Shown one piece after another: positions 25,514 through 34,998 of a stretch of 48,574 bases of DNA (within the stretch, counting starts at the first letter, position 1; every line of letters begins with the position of its first letter). Under the pieces are notes generated by a model, which worked only from the letters and a program-made list of their open reading frames with translations, was not told where the DNA came from and did no database searches. The stretch comes from JAHDNZ01 sp036721855 (GTDB taxonomy: Bacteria > Bacillota > DTU065), in the NCBI GenBank assembly GCA_036721855.1, contig DAIMKF010000012.1, forward strand, positions 1 to 48,574, in the 5' to 3' direction. Both the position numbers and the translations under genes were made by a program.

Positions 25514-28261
25514 TTGATAAAGTTTATTAAAAAACTATTTGATCCAGAGGTCAAAGACTTAGCTCGTTTAACGGAGATGGCTAAAGAAGTCAATAATTGG
25601 GAAACAGAGATGCAAAAACTAAGCGATGAGCAACTAAGTCAAAAAACTACTGAATTTAAAAATCGTCTCTATCAGGGTGAAAGTCTAGCCAGTTTACTTC
25701 CAGAAGCTTTTGCTGTTGTGCGGGAAGCATCTGTAAGAACTCTGGGCATGAGACATTTTGACGAGCAGATTGTAGGTGGGATAGCTCTACATGAAGGCAA
25801 GATAGCAGAGATGAAAACAGGTGAAGGCAAAACTCTCGCCGCAACTTTGCCTGTCTACTTGAATGCTTTAGAAGGTAAAGGTGTTCATGTTGTAACAGTT
25901 AACGATTACCTGGCTCGCAGAGACGCAGACTGGATGGGTGCTATTTATAGATATTTAGGCCTAAGTGTGGGCTGTATCTTGCATGGACTTAGTTTTGAAG
26001 AAAGAAAACTAGCCTATAGTGCCGATATAACCTATGGAACAAACAACGAATTCGGTTTTGATTATTTAAGAGATAATATGGTGCTTAGAGCTGAAGATAT
26101 GGTACAAAGGGAATTGCACTATGCCATTGTCGATGAAGTCGACAGTATTCTTGTCGACGAAGCACGCACACCTTTGATTATTTCCGGCAGTGCCGATGAA
26201 TCTACAGAACTATATAATCGCTTCGCTAAAATAGTGCCACGGTTAAAAAAAGAAGAAGATTATACGATTGATGAAAAAGGTAAGACTGTCGCCATAACCG
26301 AAAACGGTGTTGACAAAGTTGAAAGAGAATTGGGTGTGGATAATCTCTATGACCCAGAAAATATCGGTTTAACCCATCATTTAAATCAGGCCTTAAGAGC
26401 TCAATATATTATGAAACGTGATGTCGATTATGTCGTAAAAGATGGAGAAGTTGTGATTGTTGATGAATTTACAGGACGTATGATGCCTGGCAGACGTTAT
26501 TCAAACGGATTGCATCAGGCCATAGAAGCTAAAGAAAATGTAAAGGTAGCCTCTGAGAGCAGAACACTTGCTAGTATTACCTTTCAAAATTACTTCCGCA
26601 TGTATCAAAAACTAGCGGGTATGACCGGTACTGCTAAGACCGAAGCAGAAGAGTTTCTAAAGATTTATGGGCTTAGAGTTTTAGAGATTCCAACTCACAA
26701 GCCAATGATTAGAATAGATTATCCTGATGTTGTTTATAAAAATGAAGTTGCCAAGTTCAAAGCAGTCATAGAAGAAATAAAAGAGATGTACCAAAAAAAG
26801 CGACCGGTTTTAGTTGGAACCATCTCCATTGAAAAGTCTGAACTATTAAGTGAGATATTGAAAAGACAAGGTATACCGCATAAAGTTTTAAACGCCAAAC
26901 ACCACGAACAGGAAGCTGAAATTGTGGCCCAAGCCGGTCGTATTGGAGCCGTAACTATTTCTACTAACATGGCCGGACGAGGCACAGATATTATTTTAGG
27001 TGGTAACCCCGATTTTTTAGTTAAAGAACAATTGAAAAAAGCAGGGTGGGCTGCCGATGTAATTGCAGCGGCCAGTGAAAAGGTTCCCAGCGAAATACTT
27101 GCACGTGGGCTCAATATCTCAATAACAGAGTTAAAAGAGTTGCAATCTAACTACAACGAACTTTTCGAAGAAGCTAAAACCCTACTGCAATTAGAACAGA
27201 AAAAAGTTATCGAGCTAGGTGGTTTGCATATTATTGGGACAGAAAGACATGAAAGTCGACGTATTGACAACCAATTGAGAGGACGTTCCGGTCGTCAGGG
27301 AGATCCTGGGTCATCCAAGTTTTTTGTGGCTCTAGAAGACGAACTGATGCGTCGTTTTGGCAGTGATCGTTTTGTTAGTCTTATGGAAAAACTAGGTTGG
27401 GAAGATGATATCCCAATTGAACATCAACAAGTAACCAAAGCTATTGAAAATGCTCAAAAACGTGTAGAGTCTTGGAACTTTAGCATACGCAAGAATGTTT
27501 TAGAGTACGATCAAGTGCTTAACAGGCAACGTGAAGCTATCTATTCTTTACGCAAGGAGTTCATGTTGGGTTCTGACGGTTATACTGTCCTTCTTAGAAT
27601 GATCAAAGATGCAGTGGATAACATTCTTAGTTTTAATACTCTAGATATCGATAACGCGTCAGAATGGCCGTGGGATACATTTCAGGCAAATTTCAAAGAT
27701 ATCATGGGTCGCTATGATACTGGTCTACAAGAGCTACTAACACAAATGAGAGAGTCTTATAAAAACGATCTAAGTAGCGATGTTTTTAACGATGCCGCCA
27801 CCAAGTTTACTGATCTAGTAACCAAAGCTCTTAAAACCAGAGAGCAGGAATTAAGCAGTTCACTTTTTCAAGAACTATCTCGGGTAGTTACTTTACGCAC
27901 TGTAGACCAAGCTTGGATGGATCATCTAGAAAACATGGATGATCTTAAAGATGGTATCGGCCTTAGAGCTTATGGACAGATGAATCCTATTATTGAATAT
28001 CAAAGAGAGGCTTCACGCCTTTTTGAGGCAACTTTAGCCCGTATAGATGAAGAAACAATACGTACTCTTTTACATCTAAGACTGGCCAATGAAGACGATG
28101 TAAAGACGGCCGAAGCTAAAGAAAAAGCTAGACTCGCTGCAATTAGCACCAATAAAGAAGCAAACCAAAAGACTCCTAAACGAGTGGGCAAAGAGCCGGG
28201 ACGTAATGAACCTTGCCCTTGTGGTAGTGGCAAGAAGTATAAAAAATGTTGTGGTAGATAG
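25514..28261 (+). CDS. secA: preprotein translocase ATPase SecA
   Basis: A full-length 915-residue SecA, the motor that pushes unfolded proteins through SecYEG. Walker A is MKTGEGKTLAA at about 100-110, the Walker B region VDEVDSILVDEARTPLI, and a later helicase region has TISTNMAGRGTDIILGG. RSGRQGDPGSSKFF is present. The zinc-binding tail, PCPCGSGKKYKKCCGR, keeps all metal ligands (Cys901, 903, 912, 913). The start is TTG 25514, nine bases after GAGGAGG. It is followed by prfB, as in many Bacillota. Confidence 0.98.
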   Translation: MIKFIKKLFDPEVKDLARLTEMAKEVNNWETEMQKLSDEQLSQKTTEFKNRLYQGESLASLLPEAFAVVREASVRTLGMRHFDEQIVGGIALHEGKIAEMKTGEGKTLAATLPVYLNALEGKGVHVVTVNDYLARRDADWMGAIYRYLGLSVGCILHGLSFEERKLAYSADITYGTNNEFGFDYLRDNMVLRAEDMVQRELHYAIVDEVDSILVDEARTPLIISGSADESTELYNRFAKIVPRLKKEEDYTIDEKGKTVAITENGVDKVERELGVDNLYDPENIGLTHHLNQALRAQYIMKRDVDYVVKDGEVVIVDEFTGRMMPGRRYSNGLHQAIEAKENVKVASESRTLASITFQNYFRMYQKLAGMTGTAKTEAEEFLKIYGLRVLEIPTHKPMIRIDYPDVVYKNEVAKFKAVIEEIKEMYQKKRPVLVGTISIEKSELLSEILKRQGIPHKVLNAKHHEQEAEIVAQAGRIGAVTISTNMAGRGTDIILGGNPDFLVKEQLKKAGWAADVIAAASEKVPSEILARGLNISITELKELQSNYNELFEEAKTLLQLEQKKVIELGGLHIIGTERHESRRIDNQLRGRSGRQGDPGSSKFFVALEDELMRRFGSDRFVSLMEKLGWEDDIPIEHQQVTKAIENAQKRVESWNFSIRKNVLEYDQVLNRQREAIYSLRKEFMLGSDGYTVLLRMIKDAVDNILSFNTLDIDNASEWPWDTFQANFKDIMGRYDTGLQELLTQMRESYKNDLSSDVFNDAATKFTDLVTKALKTREQELSSSLFQELSRVVTLRTVDQAWMDHLENMDDLKDGIGLRAYGQMNPIIEYQREASRLFEATLARIDEETIRTLLHLRLANEDDVKTAEAKEKARLAAISTNKEANQKTPKRVGKEPGRNEPCPCGSGKKYKKCCGR

Positions 28262-28272
28262 GAGTGGGGAAA

Positions 28273-29377
28273 ATGAATTTAGAAATGATCCCTGTTATCA
28301 GAGAAAGAATCAGGGAAGTAGAGAAAGTAACCTTTAGTTTGGGTGAATATCTTTGAAAATAGTAAGATTGATCAGCGTATAGCTAAGCTAGAAAAAGAAG
28401 TCATAGAACCTGATTTTTGGTTAGATCAGCGTCAAGCACAAGCTAAAACCAAAGAACTTACCCATCATAAAGAAAGTAAAACTAAACTTCATAAACTTAA
28501 AAAGGATGTTGAAGATCTAAAAGTTCTTCTGGAACTGGCTGAATCGGAGACCGATGAAGGGACTCTTAATGAAGCAATATCAGAGAGTGAAAGATTAAGT
28601 AAACTAGCTGATCACTACGAACTAGAGATGCTTTTATCCAAACCCTATGATGCTAATGATGCTTTGCTTACAATACATCCTGGGGCCGGTGGTACTGAAT
28701 CTCAAGACTGGGCAAGCATGCTCTATAGGATGTATACAAGATGGGGTGAAATCTATAATTACAAAGTGGAAGTGTTGGATTTTTTACCGGGAGAAGAAGC
28801 AGGTATAAAATCAGTTACCTTATCTATTTCAGGTCCATATGCATATGGTTATCTCAAAGCAGAAGCTGGAGTACACCGTTTAGTAAGAATTTCACCTTTT
28901 GATTCGGCAGGACGTCGCCACACATCCTTTTGTTCTGTTGATGTCATTCCTCAAGTTTCAGATGATAGTGAGCTAGAGATCGACCCCAAGGATTTACAGG
29001 TTGACACCTATCGCTCAGGAGGAGCAGGAGGTCAGCATGTGAATAAAACGGACTCTGCCGTACGTATTACACATCTACCTACTGGTATAGTTGTTCAATG
29101 CCAAAATGAAAGATCACAACATTCTAATAAAGAAACAGCTCTGAATATGTTAAAATCAAAACTTTTGGCACTTAAAATAGAAAAACAGGAAGCAGAACTA
29201 GCGACACTCAGAGGAGATAAAGTGGAAAACACCTGGGGCAGTCAGATACGATCTTATGTTTTTTGTCCTTATACAATGGTAAAAGACCACAGGACAGGTA
29301 TCGAGACTGGTAATATCGAATCAGTCATAGATGGCAATATTGAAGAGTTTATTGAGGCTTATTTGAGGATGAAATGA
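28273..29377 (+). CDS. prfB: peptide chain release factor 2 (programmed +1 frameshift)
   Basis: RF2 ends translation at UGA and UAA codons. The gene is in two frames. ATG 28273 opens 27 codons ending CTT at 28351-28353, then an in-frame TGA. Skipping T28354 continues with GAA at 28355 to the stop at 29377, giving about 367 residues. The GGQ motif is in RSGGAGGQHVNKTDSAVR, and the RF2-type SPF tripeptide is in RISPFDSAGRRH. The start follows GGAGTGGGG, 11 bases after secA. A GTG at 28343 in the second frame is not the true start. Confidence 0.97.
28351..28356 (+). promoter_or_regulatory. RF2 recoding site CTT-TGA
   Basis: The slippery Leu codon CTT is followed directly by TGA and then by the +1 frame. 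This is the autoregulatory site of prfB: low RF2 gives slow reading of TGA and favours the shift. The upstream Shine-Dalgarno-like stimulator is only GGGTGA and ends about five bases before CTT, weaker and further away than the textbook AGGGGG. Confidence 0.92.
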
Positions 29378-29392
29378 TTGAGGGATGTTTAA

Positions 29393-30094
29393 ATGGTAAA
29401 AAAAAAGAAGCCGGGTAAGTTATTTTTGCCCGGCCTGACAATTATTCTCTTATTTCTTACAATTGAATTTTACCTACCTTCTTTAATTACCGATCAACTT
29501 ACTAAGGCTATGACCGTTTACTTTTACCATTTTAAGGAGCTAGAGGTGCATCAAAGAACTCTTCCCGGAGGGTTATTGCTTTTGGGACAGATTAAAAATC
29601 TCTCTATTAAAGGAACGGAGCTTGAGGCGAAACAATATACAGTAACTAGGTTTTTAATGGAAGCCGACAAAATTCAGATCTCAATTCTAGATCTGATTTT
29701 AAATGGTAGATTCAATATCTCTAAAGGTAAAGGGCGAGTGGCATTATCGTTAAGTGATAAAGAACTGGATCGTTACTTACATCGGTTTTTTATCGAAGAT
29801 CCCTACAATGAAATATGTCTTTCTTTAACTAAAGATGGTCCTAGTATCCAAGGTCAGTTTGAGGGCGAACAGTTCTACCTAGATTGTGTCTTTACGGTTG
29901 AAAGAAATAGTATAATCTGTCTTAATCCACATAAAATGGTAGCTACAAATTCCAATACGGCTTCAATTATGGACAAACTTAAGAAACTGGCAGGTTATTC
30001 TCTTGATTTAGGAAACTTAGGGATACCTCTTATAATTGATGAGCTTACCGTAGCCGACGGTTATTTATATGTCTTTGCTTCTATTGGTAGCTGA
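29393..30094 (+). CDS. DUF2993-like exported lipid-binding-type protein
   Basis: A 233-residue protein. A Lys-rich start and a hydrophobic segment (LFLPGLTIILLFLTIEFYL) form a signal anchor. The rest reads like DUF2993 (LmeA-like): LEVHQRTLPGGLLLLGQIKN, then LEAKQYTVTRFLMEADKIQI and LSLSDKELDRYLHRFF. DUF2993 proteins are thought to bind lipids in the envelope, and the actual role is unproven. It starts 15 bases after prfB and precedes cheW2 by about 60 bases, so it is probably part of the same unit. Confidence 0.7.
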   Translation: MVKKKKPGKLFLPGLTIILLFLTIEFYLPSLITDQLTKAMTVYFYHFKELEVHQRTLPGGLLLLGQIKNLSIKGTELEAKQYTVTRFLMEADKIQISILDLILNGRFNISKGKGRVALSLSDKELDRYLHRFFIEDPYNEICLSLTKDGPSIQGQFEGEQFYLDCVFTVERNSIICLNPHKMVATNSNTASIMDKLKKLAGYSLDLGNLGIPLIIDELTVADGYLYVFASIGS

Positions 30095-30152
30095 AGGCAG
30101 GAATAAGCTGGCTTTTGTGGAAAAGTTCTTTAAGCTAGGTGGAGGTGATAAC

Positions 30153-30638
30153 ATGGCTATTGCCAAAAAAGACGAACAATCCAAGGAGATACAAATTGTT
30201 GTTTTTAAACTTGGCTCTGAATTATTTGCTTCTGATATACACCCGGTCAAAGAGATTAGACGGGTCGATGAAATAACACCTGTGCCACAGGCACCTGACT
30301 TTGTGGAAGGAATTATTAGCCTAAGAGGTCAGATATATCCGGTTATCGATTTAGGAAAAAGATTTAACAAAAGACAGTGTGAGTTAACTAACGATAGCCG
30401 AATCATTGTAATTGACATCCCCGGCTCAAGGTACGGTATGATCGTGGATTCGGTTACGGAAGTTCAAAGAATCAAAAGAGATGATATTGAGGCCCCACCA
30501 GAGTTAGTAACCCGTGGTTCTCAAAAATTCCTTCAGGGTGTAGCTAAAAGAGATGAGAAGCTTATTCTTTTAGTTGATGTTGAAAAGATCCTTTCCGAGG
30601 GAGAAAAGAATGAATTAAAAAAAGCTGAGATTGCCTAA
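30153..30638 (+). CDS. cheW: second CheW-type coupling protein
   Basis: A 161-residue CheW domain: IQIVVFKLGSELFASDIHPV, PDFVEGIISLRGQIYPVIDL and RDEKLILLVDVEKIL. The VEGIISLRGQIYPVIDLGKRF stretch is the CheW core. It lies outside the main che operon, next to a PilZ gene. It may couple a different receptor set to CheA, or add capacity to the same array. GGAGGTGAT before ATG 30153 sets the start. The frame is open back to 30069 within the previous gene. Confidence 0.93.
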   Translation: MAIAKKDEQSKEIQIVVFKLGSELFASDIHPVKEIRRVDEITPVPQAPDFVEGIISLRGQIYPVIDLGKRFNKRQCELTNDSRIIVIDIPGSRYGMIVDSVTEVQRIKRDDIEAPPELVTRGSQKFLQGVAKRDEKLILLVDVEKILSEGEKNELKKAEIA

Positions 30639-30653
30639 GGTGGAGAGTGAGAA

Positions 30654-31406
30654 ATGGCTGTTAAGCTCGATATTAATCAACGCATTCAACTGCACTCACC
30701 AACTCTAGATAGAAATAGTAAAAAATATTATCCAAGTCGTATAGAAGAAAAAGACGCCGATTCACTTTATATCGCTGAACCATTAGATGGGACAGTTCCT
30801 GTCTATATTCCAATTGGACAGGAAATCGAGGTTATCTTTAATGATGAAAAAGGGACCTATCTTTTTAAAACAAAAGTCTTAGGTAGAGTTGAAAGAAACA
30901 TACGCTTGTTGCGTATAACTATGCCCGAAGCGGTAGAAAAGATCAATCGCCGAGATTTTTTTCGCCTACAGGTTTTTATTCCCTTTACATTTAGGGTTTT
31001 ATCGGAAGAAGTATATCGCTATGGTTTCCCGGAAAAACAAGCTGCGATTAAAGGCACTGTACTTAAACCACATGTGCTAAAAGAAGAAGCAGATAAGCTA
31101 GAGGGTATTGTCAAAGATATTAGTGGTGGAGGAGCCCTAGTGGCAGTCTCGGAGAAAATCGATCTCAAAGTAGGCCATCACTTGGAAATGTGGCTTCCTA
31201 TCGCCTATGAAGAAGAACCTGTTTATCTTTGGGCAGATGTCGTTAGAATACTTCCCAATCCCGATGCAACTCGCTGGAATAAGGATATCGGCATTACTTT
31301 TAGTAAGATCAATGAAAGAGACCGTGATAATATTATTTCTCATATTCTAGCTCTGCAAAGAGCTCTTTTACAAAAAGGAACTATGCAGGCAGATAATGAT
31401 GTGTAG
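30654..31406 (+). CDS. PilZ-domain protein (YcgR/YpfB-like flagellar brake type)
   Basis: A 250-residue protein. The N-terminal YcgR-type domain has PSRIEEKDADSLYIAEPLDG and PVYIPIGQEIEVIF. The C-terminal PilZ domain has the c-di-GMP-binding motifs INRRDFFRLQVFIPF (RxxxR) and VKDISGGGALVAVSEKI (D/N-x-S-x-x-G). Members of this type slow or alter flagellar rotation when c-di-GMP is high. Its place after cheW2 supports a motility role. The start follows GGTGGAGAG, 15 bases after cheW2. A terminator overlaps the stop. Confidence 0.9.
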   Translation: MAVKLDINQRIQLHSPTLDRNSKKYYPSRIEEKDADSLYIAEPLDGTVPVYIPIGQEIEVIFNDEKGTYLFKTKVLGRVERNIRLLRITMPEAVEKINRRDFFRLQVFIPFTFRVLSEEVYRYGFPEKQAAIKGTVLKPHVLKEEADKLEGIVKDISGGGALVAVSEKIDLKVGHHLEMWLPIAYEEEPVYLWADVVRILPNPDATRWNKDIGITFSKINERDRDNIISHILALQRALLQKGTMQADNDV

Positions 31407-31432
31407 GACTGCTACAGAGGCAGTCCTTTTTA
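31405..31432 (+). terminator. Rho-independent terminator after the PilZ gene
   Basis: An 8-bp stem (AGGACTGC, 7-base loop, GCAGTCCT) runs into TTTTT. It overlaps the stop codon and ends the secA-prfB-cheW2-PilZ stretch. Confidence 0.85.
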
Positions 31433-31447
31433 CAAGGAGGAGCTAGT

Positions 31448-33340
31448 ATGAAAAAAGGCTCAACTTGGTTTATTCTCTTAGGAATCATCTGTGCCTTATA
31501 TGGGATTTGTTCGCGTTATCGCATTGAAAAGGCTGATAGAACCGTTGAGCTTGTAGTAGATGGAGATGCACTGAGATCTTATGCTACCGAAAATAGTTAT
31601 CAAATAGAGACAATGCTAAAAGAATTACTTGATATTGGAATTGGAGCTTTTGCCGTACCAGAGATTGATCTTGCAGAGGCTGCATCTTATAAAGAGGTCA
31701 CTGTTATCCCGGGAACATATCTCTTGCTTTCTAATATAGAAAATCTTCCATCCATAGATCCACGTAAACTCTATATTCTAGATCAGCCTTTAGGTCCGGT
31801 AAGTCAAAGAATGGGGCTTTTAGGCCAAAGTTTTATTCTAGAAGATAATTTGTTATGGGAGTTTAGCGAAGCTTATCCTGTCTTGATTACAAGAAGAAAA
31901 GAAGCAAGCAGAGAACCGACAACTTCTGTCTGGGATGAAGCACTGCATCCTGATTACGATTTATTACAGACAGCCAACGACACAAATTTTCGTATTATTA
32001 GTCGTATTCAAAATCCATTTTTTAATAATCAAACTAATTTAAGTTATGTATTGTCTCAATGGCAAGGCAAACAAAATTTAATAATCTTTGCCGGGAAAGA
32101 AGTTCTTGGTTATCCGGATAATATAACCGAGGTAGCCTTAATGATTAAAGATAAAACATGGGGTTTAATCGAATTTGCAAATCAATATGGGGAGAAGGAT
32201 CTAGCCAGACTAACTAATTACAATGTGGTCAGAGTGCATAGCATTACTCCTCAGGAGATAAAAAAAATTGATCCCCTTAAGGCACACGAGAGATACCTAA
32301 GAGCGGTACGAGAGCGTGGAGCTCGAGTTATATATTTTAGACCTTTTCCCAAACTAAGCTGGCAAGAAAATTTAACCAGTTTTAAGTCGCTAAAAGAAGA
32401 CTTAGTACAAGAAGGTTTTCAGATAGGAGCTGCCATTCCCAAACCATTTTTCAAAAGTTCTTTTTTAGTCTTTTGGCCGGTTGTGTTGGGAATTGTTATA
32501 TGCGGCATAGAGCTTATGTTACTTTTGGGTTTTAATAAGAGTTTTTCGTTATATACAGGGATTACTTTTTTACTTTTAATTACCGGTTTGTATTTTAAAG
32601 GCTATACAGTTTTGGCCAGACAAATAGCTTCTTTTGGAGCAGCTGTTGTATTTCCGGCTTTGGCCATAGGTAAAGTGGCTCAAAACATTAACAAAGGGAA
32701 TAATAGATTACTATGCCAGCTACTTACCGTTTTTGGTTATACAATAATAGGTGTTTTATTTATAACCGCGTCACTTTTGGATCTGCGTTTTATAATCAAG
32801 GTAGATCAGTTTCTAGGTGTTAAATTAATGCATATTTTACCCCCATTGCTATCGCTTTGGATTTGTATTCGCTTACTAGGTTTTACTTGGAGCAAAAAGA
32901 AACTTATGAGTTTTTTCTATCCTGTAACCTGGAGCCATGTTTTAATTATAGTTTTGATCCTAGGAGCTGGTTTTATCTATATCGGACGCACCGGACACGA
33001 TTGGGGGTTGCCGGTCCCAAAAGCAGAGGAAAACCTGCGGATTTTTTTAGAAAAAGTGTTTTTAATTCGACCAAGACTCAAAGAAGCCTTTATTGGTCAT
33101 CCTGTTTTAGTGCTAGCCTTAATAATTGCAGCCCTTACCCCTTCAGTCTGGTATCTACCGTATCTGCTTGCCGTAGGGTCAATTGGCATTACTTCAGTAC
33201 TCAATACATTTAGTCATGCACATACACCGCTTTTGGTTTCTTTAATACGGACAGGCTGGGGCTTTTTAATTGGTGCAGTCATAGGTGTTTTGGTTTTTTA
33301 CCTTTTAAAACTAACAGCGAGGAAGATTATGCGTGGCTAG
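31448..33340 (+). CDS. DUF5693 family membrane protein
   Basis: A 630-residue protein. One N-terminal membrane segment leads into an extracytoplasmic domain of about 320 residues (VVDGDALRSYATENSYQIET, then RERGARVIYFRPFPKL), followed by about eight to ten hydrophobic segments at residues 335-625. Such DUF5693 proteins regularly precede csaB in Bacillota genomes, as here. Function is unproven; a role in assembling or moving an envelope polymer is inferred from this link. GGAGGAG precedes ATG 31448. The stop overlaps csaB by eight bases. Confidence 0.8.
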   Translation: MKKGSTWFILLGIICALYGICSRYRIEKADRTVELVVDGDALRSYATENSYQIETMLKELLDIGIGAFAVPEIDLAEAASYKEVTVIPGTYLLLSNIENLPSIDPRKLYILDQPLGPVSQRMGLLGQSFILEDNLLWEFSEAYPVLITRRKEASREPTTSVWDEALHPDYDLLQTANDTNFRIISRIQNPFFNNQTNLSYVLSQWQGKQNLIIFAGKEVLGYPDNITEVALMIKDKTWGLIEFANQYGEKDLARLTNYNVVRVHSITPQEIKKIDPLKAHERYLRAVRERGARVIYFRPFPKLSWQENLTSFKSLKEDLVQEGFQIGAAIPKPFFKSSFLVFWPVVLGIVICGIELMLLLGFNKSFSLYTGITFLLLITGLYFKGYTVLARQIASFGAAVVFPALAIGKVAQNINKGNNRLLCQLLTVFGYTIIGVLFITASLLDLRFIIKVDQFLGVKLMHILPPLLSLWICIRLLGFTWSKKKLMSFFYPVTWSHVLIIVLILGAGFIYIGRTGHDWGLPVPKAEENLRIFLEKVFLIRPRLKEAFIGHPVLVLALIIAALTPSVWYLPYLLAVGSIGITSVLNTFSHAHTPLLVSLIRTGWGFLIGAVIGVLVFYLLKLTARKIMRG

Positions 33341-34286
33341 AATACTTCTCTTTGGTTATTATGGCTTTGGCAACTTCGGTGATGAATTGCTTCTGGCAAC
33401 AATTAAAGAACATTTATGTGATCATGATTTAACAGTTATAAGCGGCAATTGCCAGCAAACTGAAAAGTTACATCAACTTAAAGCTATTTCACGCAAACAG
33501 TTTTGGCTAAACCCCGGTTCTTTTGATCTCTTTTTGGTTGGAGGAGGAAGTATCTTTCAAAACATTACCAGTAACCGTTCTTTAATCTATTACCTCTATT
33601 CCCTTAAAAGGGCTCAACAGTTAGGTATGGATGTTTACTTAATGGCACAAGGCCTAGGACCTTTGAGAGGTACTTGGGCAAAGCAGGCCCTAAAAAGCCT
33701 TAAAGGCATTCCTCTTACGGTACGGGATAGAAAATCTTTGGTTCTAGCTCAAAACTGTGGGCTTAAAGCAGACTTAGTCGCTGATTTGGCTTTGAGTTAC
33801 AGCAATTACCCTCCAAAAGGCAAGGGAGAAATAATAGGCGTAGCTCTTAGAGATGGGTTTAGTATTAATCATAAACTAGATTGGCTCTTATCTTTTAATA
33901 AAGAGATAAGATTATTTGCTTTTCATATTAAGGACTATGAGTTATGCTTAAAGGTGGCACGGCTTTTACCACGCGCTCACATAGTGAAAATGGAAAGACT
34001 TGAAGATTTGGAATATTTTTCAGACTTGAAGTTTTTATGGGGAATGCGTATGCATTCTCTAATAGCAGCCTTGGCTATGGGAATACCTGCTCTTGGTATC
34101 AGTTATGATCCTAAAGTCACAGCCTTATGCGACGAAGCGGGGCTTAAGTGGCATCTACCCCAAGTAACACCCCAGAAGGAGTGGATCAAAAGTGTTGACT
34201 CAGGCATCCTTATTAAAAGATCAGAAACTGCCTGGCAGCTTTTTAGAAGCTACACCGAGGCAGGAACTTCTGGGTATTCCGTTTGA
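33333..34286 (+). CDS. csaB: polysaccharide pyruvyl transferase CsaB
   Basis: A 317-residue GT-B-like pyruvyl transferase: ILLFGYYGFGNFGDELLLAT at the start, LFLVGGGSIFQNITSNRSL, LMAQGLGPLRGTWAKQAL and GMRMHSLIAALAMGIPALGI at the end. G-Y-G-N-GDE and the late M-R-x-HS-IAA are hallmarks. CsaB adds ketal pyruvate to secondary cell-wall polysaccharide, creating the binding site for SLH-domain surface proteins. The start is GTG 33333, inside the end of the DUF5693 gene. No SLH protein is seen in the window. Confidence 0.93.
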   Translation: MARILLFGYYGFGNFGDELLLATIKEHLCDHDLTVISGNCQQTEKLHQLKAISRKQFWLNPGSFDLFLVGGGSIFQNITSNRSLIYYLYSLKRAQQLGMDVYLMAQGLGPLRGTWAKQALKSLKGIPLTVRDRKSLVLAQNCGLKADLVADLALSYSNYPPKGKGEIIGVALRDGFSINHKLDWLLSFNKEIRLFAFHIKDYELCLKVARLLPRAHIVKMERLEDLEYFSDLKFLWGMRMHSLIAALAMGIPALGISYDPKVTALCDEAGLKWHLPQVTPQKEWIKSVDSGILIKRSETAWQLFRSYTEAGTSGYSV

Positions 34287-34998
34287 TGTAGTTAATACTT
34301 TGGAAGCTAAAGAAATAATTAGTTATTTTATTGAGCAAAAAAAAACAGCTTTGGTTTTTACACCCAATGCTGAAATTATTGTCAAGGCTTATGCAGACAA
34401 AGAGTTTTTTGATATCTTAAAACGTGCCGAATTAATTGTACCTGATGGTTCAAGTTTATTGTGGGCGGCCAAAGTACTTAAAAAACCGCTTAAAGCAAGA
34501 GTAACCGGGATTGATTTGATGCAACTTTTGCTAAAGGAAGCAGAAAAAAAATGCTGGACTGTATTTTTTTTGGGGGCCCAAAAAGAGGTAATAGAGATGG
34601 CCGTTTTTAACACTAAAAAAAACTATCCCAGCCTAAGATTAAAAGGCTACCATCATGGCTACTTTACCGATGATACACTCCCTCTTCAAGCTATCAACCA
34701 AGTAAAACCCGATCTATTATTTGTAGGTATGGGAGCTCCAAGACAAGAACGCTGGTTATATCAGTATAAGGATCTTCTTGAATGTGGTGTAGCTATGGTA
34801 GTCGGTGGTAGCTTTGATATTTTGGCAGGAACAACAAAACGAGCGCCCCTTTGGATGCAAAAAAGAGGTTTGGAATGGCTATATCGTTATCTACAAGAGC
34901 CCAAGAGAATAAAAAGAAGTTTTCTCTTGCCTCGTTTTGTAGGATTAGTTATATCCGAAAAGAAAAAATTATTAAAAGAAGAAAAATGCTTACCTTAA
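34192..34998 (+). CDS. tagA: WecG/TagA/CpsF-family glycosyltransferase
   Basis: A 268-residue WecG/TagA enzyme: LLGIPFDVVNTLEAKEII, then VFTPNAEIIVKAYADKEF, LIVPDGSSLLWAAKVL, FFLGAQKEVIE, VGMGAPRQERWL and VVGGSFDILAGTTKRAP with WMQKRGLEWLYRY. The family transfers N-acetylmannosamine to a lipid-linked sugar in wall polymer synthesis. Its pairing with csaB suggests a secondary wall polymer. GTG 34192 follows AAGGAG with good spacing. This gives an unusual 95-base overlap with csaB in another frame, and no later in-frame start is evident. Confidence 0.93.
   Translation: MLTQASLLKDQKLPGSFLEATPRQELLGIPFDVVNTLEAKEIISYFIEQKKTALVFTPNAEIIVKAYADKEFFDILKRAELIVPDGSSLLWAAKVLKKPLKARVTGIDLMQLLLKEAEKKCWTVFFLGAQKEVIEMAVFNTKKNYPSLRLKGYHHGYFTDDTLPLQAINQVKPDLLFVGMGAPRQERWLYQYKDLLECGVAMVVGGSFDILAGTTKRAPLWMQKRGLEWLYRYLQEPKRIKRSFLLPRFVGLVISEKKKLLKEEKCLP

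Noticed and set aside
28343..29377. prfB starting at GTG 28343 as a simple gene
   Set aside because: The upstream frame from ATG 28273 with CTT-TGA fits the well-known RF2 frameshift and gives the normal N-terminus.
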